Below are positions 36,841-45,029 of a DNA stretch of 64,000 nt, in pieces. Both the position numbers and the translations under genes were made by a program. Below the pieces are notes generated by a model that did not search any database, was not told the DNA's origin, and saw only the letters and a list, made by a program, of their open reading frames with translations. The DNA is from Saprospiraceae bacterium (GTDB taxonomy: Bacteria > Bacteroidota > Bacteroidia > Chitinophagales > Saprospiraceae). The DNA is taken from positions 1 to 64,000 of the forward strand of contig JANQPA010000108.1 in assembly GCA_028285545.1 (NCBI GenBank), given 5' to 3'. Each line of letters opens with the position of its first letter. Position 1 is the stretch's first letter.

Positions 36841-37287
36841 TTATACATTGTTATACATATTTTCTCTTATCTCAAATTTTCTAAATTTAATTTTCAATAC
36901 CGAATCTGAATGAAACCAGATTATATGCTCATATATACTTTCTGATAGACGTATTTCATGACGGTCAATATCTCCATGAAAGGTATCGCCCCAGTTAAAC
37001 CGATTCTTGTTTCCTTTGATTTCATAAGATTCTACTTCCATATATGATAAAATTATATCTCGATCGTGCATTGGACCAAGTAATTCGATTTTGATGGATG
37101 GTTTTGGATTGAAAGGTCTTTCCTTATTTCTATTTTCCTTGATTGTTATACTCGATATCCAAGCGTCATGTAATGAATGTGGACTACTTAAATTATGTCG
37201 ATTTTCATCCTTTGCAAATTCGTAAATATTTACAGGTAAATTCTTTTTAATCGTTTCCAGATATTCCAAATACTTTTTAAAATCCAT
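36841..37287 (-). CDS. Orphan hypothetical protein bracketed by inverted octamer arrays
   Basis: This is a 148-residue soluble protein with no signal peptide. It contains SLHDAWISSITIKE, then alternating beta-strand-like segments (IKIELLGPMHDRDIILSYMEV, HEIRLSESIYEHIIWFHSDSVLKIKF). The LHD-strand opening recalls small beta-rich immunity-type proteins, but I cannot assign a family. The gene looks more AT-rich than its neighbours by eye. It lies between octamer arrays at 36700-36750 and 37310-37344 in inverted orientation, which makes it look like an inserted single-gene unit. Confidence 0.65.
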   Translation of the reverse strand: MDFKKYLEYLETIKKNLPVNIYEFAKDENRHNLSSPHSLHDAWISSITIKENRNKERPFNPKPSIKIELLGPMHDRDIILSYMEVESYEIKGNKNRFNWGDTFHGDIDRHEIRLSESIYEHIIWFHSDSVLKIKFRKFEIRENMYNNV

Positions 37288-37309
37288 ACTTTTTAATTAT
37301 GTATAACTT

Positions 37310-37344
37310 CGTATATCCGTGATCACATGAGCCCGTAATCACGT
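37310..37344. repeat. Inverted partner octamer array
   Basis: Read on the minus strand the units are ACGTGATT, ACGGGCTC, ATGTGATC, ACGGATAT, ACG. They are the same family as 36700-36750. The array runs over the stop codon of proC (37339-37341) and ends two codons before the start of its last sense codons. Confidence 0.75.
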
Positions 37345-38142
37345 TTTCCCCAACTCCACTGCTCTTTCCAAAGCAGCCTGTGCACCCCCTATTATACTAC
37401 CAAAAAGCTTATTTTGTTCAAAAGCAGCCAGAGCAGCCTCGGTGGTACCACCTCTGGAAGCCACTTTTTGTATCCATTCTTCACAGCTAAAATCAGAAGC
37501 AGCGTATAGTTCCATAGCACCAAGGATTGTTTGGCTAACTAGAAGTTCAGATTCCGAATAATTGAATCCCATATCCTGGGCCGATTGCATTAGGGCATTC
37601 ATAAAATACCAAACATAGGCTGGGCCACTACCTGATATGGCGGTAGCAGCATCAATAGCGTCTTCGCTTTCAGCATAAATTGCCTTCCCGGTGGTACTTA
37701 ATAAATTTTGAACCATTACCAATTCGATGCGGGTGATCTGATCAGAGGAAGTAAAAACAGTCATGCCTCGACCAATCTGAGCAGGAAGATTGGGCATAGC
37801 CCGTGCGATCTTGGATACCTCCAGTCCTTCCTGGATGCTTTGGATTTTGACTCCAGCCATTATAGATAAAAAGACTTGCTGAGGGTCAACCAAGGGTTTT
37901 AAACTAGAAAACAAGGTTGGAGCGTCCTGCGGTTTTACGGCAAGGATGATCAAATCTGCCCCATCAAGACATTCTTCTGCATGGCCATATACGGTTCCAA
38001 TGTTCTTTTGAGCCAGTTGAGCAGCTTTTTCCTCAGATTTTTCAAGGATCATCATGTTTTCAGGGGTACAAATATGAGACCGTAAAAAGCTTTGAGCATA
38101 GGTTAAACCCATATTTCCCCCTCCGATAATTAATATTTTCAT
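37339..38142 (-). CDS. proC: Pyrroline-5-carboxylate reductase
   Basis: ProC reduces 1-pyrroline-5-carboxylate to L-proline with NAD(P)H. The 267-residue protein opens with the dinucleotide-binding IIGGGNMGLTYAQSF, and has the family segments VKPQD, AGVKIQSIQ, RAMPNLPAQIGRGMTVF, AISGSGPAYVW (the P5CR signature), QTILGAMEL and SRGGTTEAALAAF. Length fits. An in-frame TTG at 38175 would add 11 residues but falls in CATCTTTG, one base off the -7 consensus; ATG 38142 gives the normal start. Its stop codon is inside an octamer array. Confidence 0.97.
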   Translation of the reverse strand: MKILIIGGGNMGLTYAQSFLRSHICTPENMMILEKSEEKAAQLAQKNIGTVYGHAEECLDGADLIILAVKPQDAPTLFSSLKPLVDPQQVFLSIMAGVKIQSIQEGLEVSKIARAMPNLPAQIGRGMTVFTSSDQITRIELVMVQNLLSTTGKAIYAESEDAIDAATAISGSGPAYVWYFMNALMQSAQDMGFNYSESELLVSQTILGAMELYAASDFSCEEWIQKVASRGGTTEAALAAFEQNKLFGSIIGGAQAALERAVELGKT

Positions 38143-38245
38143 CTCTGTATTTTTTGGAAGCCCCAAAGATGCCAAAATTTAGTGGCGATAACCATTTTCA
38201 GATGAAATACTTCAAAGAATCCTTGATATTCATTAAAAAATAAAA

Positions 38246-38297
38246 AACTGAATTAAACTTATTGGCCTCGTCTACAGCCAATAAGTTTAATTCAGTT
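38246..38297. repeat. Perfect 21-bp hairpin in a divergent promoter region
   Basis: Positions 38246-38266 pair with 38277-38297 without mismatch around a 10-base loop. It lies between proC (-) and marR (+). On the minus strand the hairpin is followed by TTTTATTTTTT, the shape of an intrinsic terminator, yet no gene on that strand lies upstream of it. Confidence 0.85.
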
Positions 38298-38421
38298 CAA
38301 AGAGCAAAACTGGGCCTGATATTTTTTTTTCAATTTTTTTTTCAAAAAATAAAACCTTTGATAGCTTTATGTGTTATCTCAATGTTGTAACATTAAATGT
38401 AGGTACATGCAATTTTAAATT

Positions 38422-38892
38422 ATGCGAATAGAAGAAGCGATACAGCAAAAAAAGTTCAAAAGTGAATTTCAAAAAGCACAGATAAATCTGCTGTATACTG
38501 CTTCCTGGATGGAACAATTATCTGGTCATGTTTTAAAAGACCAGAAAATTTCCTGGCAACAATTTAATATCCTTCGAATCTTAAAAGGAATGTACCCCAA
38601 ACCAGCGACGGTGACCCTTCTGGGAGAGCGGATGATTGACAAAATGTCCAATGCCTCCAGATTGGTGGAAAAATTAAGACAAAAAGGTTTGGTAGAAAGA
38701 AGTCCTTGTGAGGTGGATAGAAGAAGAGTGGATGTAAGGCTCACAGAGAAAGGTAGGGAGTTATTATCCGTGGCATCTAGGAAAATGGAAGAGACGATGG
38801 AGCAAATTTTTCAAACTATTTCGGAAGAAGAAGCAATTGATTTGAATAATATTTTGGATAAAATTCGTTTGAGTAATTGTCCAATCATATAA
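38422..38892 (+). CDS. MarR family transcriptional regulator
   Basis: This is a 156-residue dimeric winged-helix repressor of the MarR/SlyA type. The N-terminal helix is FKSEFQKAQINLLYTASW; the recognition region LLGERMIDKMSNASRLVEKLRQKGLVER and wing SPCEVDRRRVDVRLTEKGREL carry the invariant DRR. It likely senses a small molecule or oxidant through its dimer interface. The yceI gene follows in the same direction after 90 bases with an inverted repeat between, so autoregulation or control of yceI is plausible. Confidence 0.9.
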   Translation: MRIEEAIQQKKFKSEFQKAQINLLYTASWMEQLSGHVLKDQKISWQQFNILRILKGMYPKPATVTLLGERMIDKMSNASRLVEKLRQKGLVERSPCEVDRRRVDVRLTEKGRELLSVASRKMEETMEQIFQTISEEEAIDLNNILDKIRLSNCPII

Positions 38893-38906
38893 AGCATAAA
38901 AATCAT

Positions 38907-38926
38907 AATTGTGGCAAACCACAATT
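38907..38926. promoter_or_regulatory. Palindrome between marR and yceI
   Basis: AATTGTGG/CCACAATT flank loop CAAA. No U-tract follows. Its size and dyad symmetry suit a MarR dimer operator, but a weak terminator is also possible. Confidence 0.45.
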
Positions 38927-38982
38927 GGAGTTAAGTAATCATTATTAATCGCAAGAATTCAACTAATTAAAAGCATTAAACC

Positions 38983-39591
38983 ATGAAAAGTAATTTATTT
39001 TTAACTCTTTTGACTGTTTTGGCCTTTGCAGGAATGTCATTTACAACTATTGACACTGACAAAGTTGTAAAATCTTACTCTATTGATACTGAAGCTAGTA
39101 AAGTGGAGTGGGTAGCACGAAAAGTAACGGGTAAGCACAATGGTTCTATTAATATTAAAGATGGAAGCCTTGATTTTGAAGAGGGAGTTCTTAAAGGAGG
39201 ATCTTTTAACATTGATATGACTACCATTACTGTATTGGATTTACAGGGAAAAGGAAAGAAAAATTTGGAAGGACATTTAAGCTCTGCTGACTTTTTTAAT
39301 GTTGCAGAACATAACACTGCTAATTTTACCATTACTAAAGCCATTGCTACCGATTCAAAAGGCAATTATAAAATCACTGGTGATTTGACCATCAAGGGGA
39401 ATACAAATCAGATTAAGTTTTATGCCAACGTAATGGAGGAAGAAGGAAAAGTAGTAGGAGTTGCTGAAGAAATTGAAGTAGATCGCTCTGAATATGATAT
39501 TCGTTACGGATCAGGATCTTTCTTTGAAAACCTTGGAGATAAGACCATCTATGATGAGTTTCATTTGAAAGTTACTTTGGTGGCTAAGTAA
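38983..39591 (+). CDS. YceI family protein, exported
   Basis: This is a 202-residue protein with a signal peptide (FLTLLTVLAFAGMSFTT) and a YceI lipid-binding beta-barrel (lipocalin-like; polyisoprenoid-binding in known members). Family segments are SKVEWVARKVTGKHNGSINI, GGSFNIDMTTI, LEGHLSSADFFNVAEHN and TIKGNTNQIKF. It probably carries an isoprenoid or amphiphile in the periplasm. The gene follows marR and ends in a clear terminator. Confidence 0.9.
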   Translation: MKSNLFLTLLTVLAFAGMSFTTIDTDKVVKSYSIDTEASKVEWVARKVTGKHNGSINIKDGSLDFEEGVLKGGSFNIDMTTITVLDLQGKGKKNLEGHLSSADFFNVAEHNTANFTITKAIATDSKGNYKITGDLTIKGNTNQIKFYANVMEEEGKVVGVAEEIEVDRSEYDIRYGSGSFFENLGDKTIYDEFHLKVTLVAK

Positions 39592-39598
39592 ACTAAAC

Positions 39599-39667
39599 AG
39601 AAGTAGATAGAAATACAATAGAAATACAATAGAAGTAAATTGTTTTGCAGTTTACTTCTATTTTTTT
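39599..39667 (+). terminator. Terminator with 11-bp tandem repeat
   Basis: AGAAATACAAT is repeated at 39609 and 39620, followed by AGAAGTAAATT. The last arm (39628-39639) pairs exactly over 12 bp with 39651-39662, followed by a T run to 39667, so it terminates the yceI transcript. Confidence 0.8.
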
Positions 39668-39711
39668 GCCCCCAAGCAACTTGACTGAAAAAAATCATTA
39701 CCTTTTACATT

Positions 39712-42333
39712 CTACATAGTTTTAATAGATTCCGAAGGATTGCTCATAGCCGTTTTCACCGACCAATAACTAGAGCCTAGAGTAGCAATTAGTATTGAAA
39801 TAATAATGGTGATAACAAACAATGAAAAACTTATTTCTACCTGATAAGCAAAGTTTTGCAGCCATTTTTTCATTAACCAATAAGCTATAGGAAAACCCAA
39901 TAAATTGGCGAAGAGTACCAATCTTAGAAAGTCTTTATTAATCATATAAACTATGTTAAAAATAGAGGCTCCCAAAACCTTTCGGATGCCAAATTCTTTT
40001 TGCCGTTGATTCGTGACAGCAGTGGTTATTCCAAATACTCCCATGCAGGCAATAAAAATACCGATAATGGTCATGAGCATGAGTATTTGCGAAAACTTTG
40101 CTTCTTTTTGATAGGCTAGCTCAATATCCTGATCGAGAAAGGAATAGTTAAAGGGAACGCTATTATCAAATTTTTTAAAAATTTCTTCAACGCTAGCTAA
40201 GGTACCAGAGAGGTCAGAAGTATTTATTTTTAATGAAATAACCTTCAAATGGTCTTTTACTTCTTTGGTATGGAAAAGTTGGAAATACATAGGAACGATT
40301 TTCCTGTGTAGGGACTGGTACTGAAAATCTTCGACGATCCCTACCACTTTTGGCGAATACCCATCATAAGCATCCACCTTCATCCCGACTATTTCCTCTG
40401 GTTTTTTGCCAATTAATTTTGCCGCAGATTCATTTATAATTATACCCCCCAGAGAATCAGTTGAATAGTCAATAAAATTCCTGCCTGCCAGTATTTTTTT
40501 GTTATACATGTCAAAAAAGTCAGCATCAATGGAAGCATAATACATATCGATATATCCTTCACGACCTGGTATGGTCAAGCCATTAAATGATTTTAATTCA
40601 GAAATGAAATTTTTATTGGTCCCAGTTACCAGATTCACATCAGCATTTCTTAACAATTCATCCTTAATCAGCGCATAACTGTCCCTAATCTTTAAGGAAT
40701 TAACAGGAACATTTATGATTTCTTCAGATTTAAAGGAATGTTCCTGTTGATGTAACATCTTCCACTGCCCATGTATAACTAAAGTGGCAATAATCAGTAC
40801 AGATGAAATGCCAAATTGTAAAATGATTAATGCTCTCCGGATGACCTGAGATTGACCATTTGTCTTTATAGCCTCTTGTAAGTTCTTTTTAGATAAAACA
40901 ATTGCTGGGTAAATCCCTGAGAGGATACTAACCAGAGAAACCACCACCAGGAAGGTCAGGATAAATTGAATATGGCCGAGTGAAATTGTTAATTCTTTGC
41001 CAGTAAAAGCATTAAAATAGGGGAGAAGAATTTGAGCCAAAAGAATGGCAAGCAATAGGGCCAAAAAAGAATTTAATCCTGATTCGACCAGCCCCTGGAA
41101 AATTATTTGCCTACGGTTTGCTCCTATTATTTTCCGAACACCAATATTTTTTGTTTTTTCAATGGCAACGGCTGTGCTTAAGTTTACATAGTTGAAGCAG
41201 GCTATGAGTATCAATAACAAGGTAATGGCAGAGAAAATATAAACCTGCTTAATGTCCCCATTACTACTTAATTCCCTCTCTTTATGTGATCTTAAATGGA
41301 TGCTATGCAGAGCCTGAGCCTCCAAATGCATATCATAATCTGCATAAAAGGAAGGGGCATATTTTTCCTCTATACCAGGAATTAATTCAGATACTTCAGC
41401 TATGGTATTAGAGGGATTTAATTTTAAGTAACCATATTTTAAGGGAAAGCTGTAGATTCCAATTCTTTCATTTTCAATTTCACCAGTTTTCATGGATACC
41501 AAAAAATCATACTTGAAATGACTATTTTCAGGCATATCTTCAAATACTCCTGTGATCACCGCCTTAAAACCAGTTTTGTCGTAAGATTTTTCTATGGAAA
41601 GGACTTCACCTAAAGGAGATTTATCGCGAAAATATTCAGCAGCTTTGCTCTTAGAAATGCTTACAGTATAAGGTTCCTTAAGAGTAGTGGAAGCATCTCC
41701 CTCTAATAATGGGAAGGTGAAAAAATTGAAGAAATTAGAATCTGCAAAAGCAATCTGGCTTTCCTGGTAACTTTTATCTTCAAATTGGATAATTTGGATG
41801 TCGTCAAAGGGTTTGAGATTGCAAATACTTTCGATGGCTGGAATTTCCTCCTCCATTCTGTCAAGAAGATAACTTCTGAAGGGAACTGTTTCTACAATTT
41901 TATCTCCATTAAAATACCTTTTGGTAATTCGATAAATTCGGTCACCGTCTTTATGAAATTTATCATAACTGATTTCATCAAAAATAAAGAGCAGGGTAAT
42001 AAATGAAACGGCCAGGCCAATAGCCAGACCAAAAATATTAATTCCAGCATAGCCTTTGTGTTTGCGTAAATTTCTGAACCCAACCTTAATGAAATTTTTG
42101 AGCATGGAGATATGATTTAGATGTTTTAATCTTTTTAATGGTTTTATTATTCCAGGCCTGAAAAGAAGGATTACTTCCAGAAAGAACTTTCGGTCGGCTT
42201 TTCGTTTGCCCTTAATTTTTCGCCTCTCAAGGTATAATTCCAGTAAATCACCCTCTATATAGGGGTGCAAATCTGGATGGCAAAACCATTTGAAGAAGCG
42301 CAGTAGAAATTTAGGAGGCATAGGTTTTTTCAT
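39712..42333 (-). CDS. ABC transporter permease with prefix domain (MacB/FtsX type)
   Basis: This is an 873-residue permease. The first 85 or so residues (FFKWFCHPDLHPYIEGDLLELY ...) are the 'permease prefix domain 2' of Bacteroidota. Two MacB_PCD plus FtsX halves follow: KNIGVRKIIGANRRQI (about 390-405) and KEFGIRKVLGASIFNI (about 785-800) are the FtsX signatures. No ATPase gene is adjacent, as with the other permease at 30.9 kb, to which it is related but not a recent copy. The gene's last codons lie 120 bases from the convergent yceI terminator. Confidence 0.9.
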   Translation of the reverse strand: MKKPMPPKFLLRFFKWFCHPDLHPYIEGDLLELYLERRKIKGKRKADRKFFLEVILLFRPGIIKPLKRLKHLNHISMLKNFIKVGFRNLRKHKGYAGINIFGLAIGLAVSFITLLFIFDEISYDKFHKDGDRIYRITKRYFNGDKIVETVPFRSYLLDRMEEEIPAIESICNLKPFDDIQIIQFEDKSYQESQIAFADSNFFNFFTFPLLEGDASTTLKEPYTVSISKSKAAEYFRDKSPLGEVLSIEKSYDKTGFKAVITGVFEDMPENSHFKYDFLVSMKTGEIENERIGIYSFPLKYGYLKLNPSNTIAEVSELIPGIEEKYAPSFYADYDMHLEAQALHSIHLRSHKERELSSNGDIKQVYIFSAITLLLILIACFNYVNLSTAVAIEKTKNIGVRKIIGANRRQIIFQGLVESGLNSFLALLLAILLAQILLPYFNAFTGKELTISLGHIQFILTFLVVVSLVSILSGIYPAIVLSKKNLQEAIKTNGQSQVIRRALIILQFGISSVLIIATLVIHGQWKMLHQQEHSFKSEEIINVPVNSLKIRDSYALIKDELLRNADVNLVTGTNKNFISELKSFNGLTIPGREGYIDMYYASIDADFFDMYNKKILAGRNFIDYSTDSLGGIIINESAAKLIGKKPEEIVGMKVDAYDGYSPKVVGIVEDFQYQSLHRKIVPMYFQLFHTKEVKDHLKVISLKINTSDLSGTLASVEEIFKKFDNSVPFNYSFLDQDIELAYQKEAKFSQILMLMTIIGIFIACMGVFGITTAVTNQRQKEFGIRKVLGASIFNIVYMINKDFLRLVLFANLLGFPIAYWLMKKWLQNFAYQVEISFSLFVITIIISILIATLGSSYWSVKTAMSNPSESIKTM

Positions 42334-42349
42334 TCGTTCCTATGATTTA

Positions 42350-42421
42350 ATTAATTCCTATTTGTAGTAATATTGGGCAATATAGAGGTTTTTAGGATTA
42401 ATTCCTATTTGTAGTAATATT
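42350..42421. repeat. 25-bp direct repeat
   Basis: The identical 25-base segment at 42350-42374 recurs at 42397-42421 (period 47). It lies upstream of the permease gene and just before the GAGTAAT heptamer array. Confidence 0.7.
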
Positions 42422-42426
42422 AATTT

Positions 42427-42468
42427 GAGTAATGAGTAATAAGTAATGAGTATTGGGTATTGAGTAGC
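42427..42468. repeat. Heptamer array
   Basis: Six degenerate heptamers (GAGTAAT, GAGTAAT, AAGTAAT, GAGTATT, GGGTATT, GAGTAGC). Confidence 0.7.
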
Positions 42469-42546
42469 AGCTTGGTTTCTAAAAATGGGGTAGGGGAAAG
42501 GAAGTATTGGAGAATAGGACAATGTAATCCGTATAAAAAATCACAA

Positions 42547-42583
42547 TGATATGGTGAGTTTATTCAAAAAACTCACCATATCA
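42547..42583 (-). terminator. Terminator of kbp
   Basis: The 15-bp stem (42547-42561 with 42569-42583) with loop ATTCAAA is followed on the minus strand by a T-rich run (A run near 42536-42541). It starts 12 bases past the kbp stop. Confidence 0.8.
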
Positions 42584-42594
42584 TCAAAGTCAGG

Positions 42595-43044
42595 CTATGC
42601 TGGAGGTATTCTTAAGGTTTGACCCGGGTAGATTTCATTAGGATCTTTAAGCATAGGGCGATTTGCTTCAAAAATCTGCGGATATTTCATGGGGTCACCA
42701 TAGTGTTCTTTTGCAATTTTTGATAAACTATCTCCCTTTTGTACTACATAAAAGACTGCTTCAGGCTCTGGGTTGGTAACTTCTATGCGGTCGTCCACAC
42801 TGGAGACCCCTTCAACATTTCCCAAGGCTAAAATGATTTTTTCCCGATTGGCATTGGTATCTGTTTGGCCACTTACAATAACCGATTGACCAAGATCGAC
42901 TTCTAGATTATTAACCGGAATACCAAGCCGGTTAATTTCTTGTGCTAAGGCTTGCTGACGGGTTAATTCAACGGTTTTTTCTTCTTCTTTCTTACCGCCG
43001 AATAATTTGGATCCCGCACCTTTAATAAATGAAAATAATCCCAT
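42595..43044 (-). CDS. kbp: Potassium-binding protein Kbp (BON-LysM)
   Basis: This is a 149-residue cytoplasmic protein with the layout of E. coli Kbp/YgaU (149 residues). It has an N-terminal MGLFSFIKGAGSKLF, a BON domain (about 32-90, ending VEGVSSVDDRIEV) and a LysM domain (about 98-147, VQKGDSLSKIAKEHYGD, EIYPGQTLRIP). The YgaU protein binds K+ and helps adaptation to salt. Alignment by eye is strong over the whole length. The gene has its own terminator. Confidence 0.92.
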   Translation of the reverse strand: MGLFSFIKGAGSKLFGGKKEEEKTVELTRQQALAQEINRLGIPVNNLEVDLGQSVIVSGQTDTNANREKIILALGNVEGVSSVDDRIEVTNPEPEAVFYVVQKGDSLSKIAKEHYGDPMKYPQIFEANRPMLKDPNEIYPGQTLRIPPA

Positions 43045-43092
43045 ATTCAGATTGTTTAATTAAATAATTACACTTTTATGCATTGAATTATA

Positions 43093-43342
43093 CTCCTAAA
43101 ATAGGAGAGAGACCATCAAATAATTAAGATTGATGGTTCATGTTTTAAAGCCGTCAATTATGAATTTGGTGAAAAAGATGGAACTAGTTTCTAATCAGAA
43201 AACTAGTATATCGCTATATAACACATTCCTATTAATTGTAATAATGTTTAGGAAGATTTTTTTCGATTTTAAGTTAACTAATAGGGGCGGCGGTCGCCGT
43301 CCCTATTAGTAACTTAACATAACCCTGTGCCGCAGGGTTATG
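43093..43342. other. Cluster of five hairpins, no gene seen
   Basis: This spacer upstream of kbp holds CTCCTA/TAGGAG (43093-43107), CCATCAA/TTGATGG (43113-43136) and ACTAGTTT/AAACTAGT (43183-43207). A GC-rich hairpin with ACTAATAGGG/CCCTATTAGT and inner GCGGCG-like arms (43271-43315) and CATAACCCTG/CAGGGTTATG (43318-43342) follow. The last two are next to the transporter stop and could terminate it, but no T run follows on the minus strand. Confidence 0.6.
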
Positions 43343-43347
43343 GTTAA

Positions 43348-44829
43348 TTATGATTCCATTGCTCGGCGTTCGGTCAATTCCAGCTTAATTTTCTCAACAG
43401 TTTTATCATCTAATTTATACCAAAAAAGCAGGCCGGCAGTCAATAGATACAGAACTCCTGGAATAACAGAAAAAGACATTTTTATGGCTAGAATGGATTC
43501 CTCAGTTTGTTGAACTGCTGCACCATCATAATTGGCTATAGTCAACAACCATCCTGCCAAACCAACAGCAATTCCTCCTCCTAATTTTTGAGCAAAGGTA
43601 GTAGCTGAGAAAAACAAACCAGTGGCACGCCGATTATTTTTCCACTCTGAAAAGTCAGCAGTATCTGCAATCATGGACCACAATAGTGGGATGGTAGGAG
43701 CAATGGCTATTTTTGAAAGAATGTTAATGATGTGAAGCATATAAAAATCATCTTTCCCGGGTATGAAAAGTGCAATGGTCAACAATCCTGAAATGGCTGA
43801 GCAAACCAGATAAACATTTCGTTTTTCAAACCTCTTGGTCAATGGTGCCGCTAATAAAACACCTATGATAAGAGAAACCGTAGTGGCTGAATACAAGAGG
43901 GTAGAATCATTTTCATTACCTACATAATATTTAAAATACTGATTGATAACGGCACCTTGTATGTTAATTAAAACAAAGGTTATGATTCCCAAAACGAATA
44001 AAATTACCCAGGCCTTTACCCCAAACACATTTTTGAGGTCCTCCTTAAGATTGGGTTTTTGACTGGCGGGGGGACTGATTCTTTCTTTAGTCATATAAAA
44101 GGATACAGTCAATAAGATGGTTCCCAAAATTGCTAATACAATAGCAATGAATTGGAAGGCAGAGCGCTCATTTTGTACAATAACCTCTTTTAATTGACCA
44201 GAAGGTTCTAATAATAAAGCTTCCCCCCAATTGTGTTCTTGTATGTAAGTTAAAGCTTGTTGTGGCAAATCAATGCTTTGGGCATAAGTCAAAACATCAT
44301 CTGCAATCAGATTATTCTTGAAAACCATGGTAAAACTTACGATGAACATACCTATAAATCCTAAGAAAAATCGATATTGGTTGAGTTGGGTTCGTTCAGC
44401 AGAGTCTGCTGTCATAACTCCAGAAAGAGCAGAGTAAGGTAAGTTAACTGCCGTATAAGCTGTGCTGAGCAACAGGTACATTGACATGGCGTAAATGACT
44501 TTTCCTGTTTCCTCAAAATTAGGAGTCGTAAATAATAGAACCAATGAAGCACCTAAAGGCACGGCAAACCAGATCATATAGGGCCTAAATTTCCCTTGTT
44601 TGGTTTGGGTCCTATCCGCAATAATACCTATTAACGGATCAGAAATGGCATCCCAAACCCTTGCAACCAACATAATGGTTCCTGCCATTGCGGCCGAAAT
44701 TCCATACACATCTGTAAAGTAAAAAAAGAGAAACATGCCGGCTAAATCCCAGGCAAAATGACAAGCAGTATCACCAAGTCCATATCCTACTTTTTCTCGG
44801 AATGAAATTTTAGGTGTATTTAGATTCAT
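43348..44829 (-). CDS. GPH family sugar/cation symporter (MFS)
   Basis: This is a 493-residue carrier of the glycoside-pentoside-hexuronide (MelB-like) family. About twelve membrane segments are visible. The N-terminal FREKVGYGLGDTACHFAW is the typical opening, and the motif DPLIGIIADRTQTKQGKFRPYMIW in the TM2-TM3 loop is the family signature. KNNRRATGLFFSATTFAQKLGGGIAVGLAGWLL in the second half is also family-typical. The C-terminal half opens with KAWVILFVLGIITF. It should import a glycoside with Na+ or H+; no hydrolase or regulator lies beside it to name the sugar. Confidence 0.9.
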   Translation of the reverse strand: MNLNTPKISFREKVGYGLGDTACHFAWDLAGMFLFFYFTDVYGISAAMAGTIMLVARVWDAISDPLIGIIADRTQTKQGKFRPYMIWFAVPLGASLVLLFTTPNFEETGKVIYAMSMYLLLSTAYTAVNLPYSALSGVMTADSAERTQLNQYRFFLGFIGMFIVSFTMVFKNNLIADDVLTYAQSIDLPQQALTYIQEHNWGEALLLEPSGQLKEVIVQNERSAFQFIAIVLAILGTILLTVSFYMTKERISPPASQKPNLKEDLKNVFGVKAWVILFVLGIITFVLINIQGAVINQYFKYYVGNENDSTLLYSATTVSLIIGVLLAAPLTKRFEKRNVYLVCSAISGLLTIALFIPGKDDFYMLHIINILSKIAIAPTIPLLWSMIADTADFSEWKNNRRATGLFFSATTFAQKLGGGIAVGLAGWLLTIANYDGAAVQQTEESILAIKMSFSVIPGVLYLLTAGLLFWYKLDDKTVEKIKLELTERRAMES

Positions 44830-44876
44830 CGTTTTTCGTTTTGTAAGATGCTGTTTAAATAAATCACACTTAGGGA

Positions 44877-44904
44877 CATGGAAAATGTGAACTCATTTTC
44901 CATG
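44877..44904. terminator. 11-bp hairpin upstream of the GPH gene
   Basis: CATGGAAAATG/CATTTTCCATG (44877-44887 with 44894-44904) around TGAACT has no clear T run. It may end the amidotransferase transcript or regulate the transporter gene. A second pair GCATACC/GGTATGC lies at about 44919-44968. Confidence 0.45.
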
Positions 44905-45029
44905 AATACTTTGGATTGGCATACCAAATGTGGTAATTAAAGTGGTAGGCATTTGTAGGTATGCAAAAAAGGGCTTGCTAAATCTACTAATTTTTTTCGA
45001 ATCTGGTTTAATTTCCTGGCTTCAGATAC

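Noticed and set aside
30881-42333. The two FtsX permeases as one broken ABC operon
   Set aside because: They are 6 kb apart with unrelated genes between, differ in N-terminal domains, and each is complete.
43271-43342. tRNA-like structure
   Set aside because: The hairpins cannot be joined to a cloverleaf, and no T-loop or anticodon pattern is seen.
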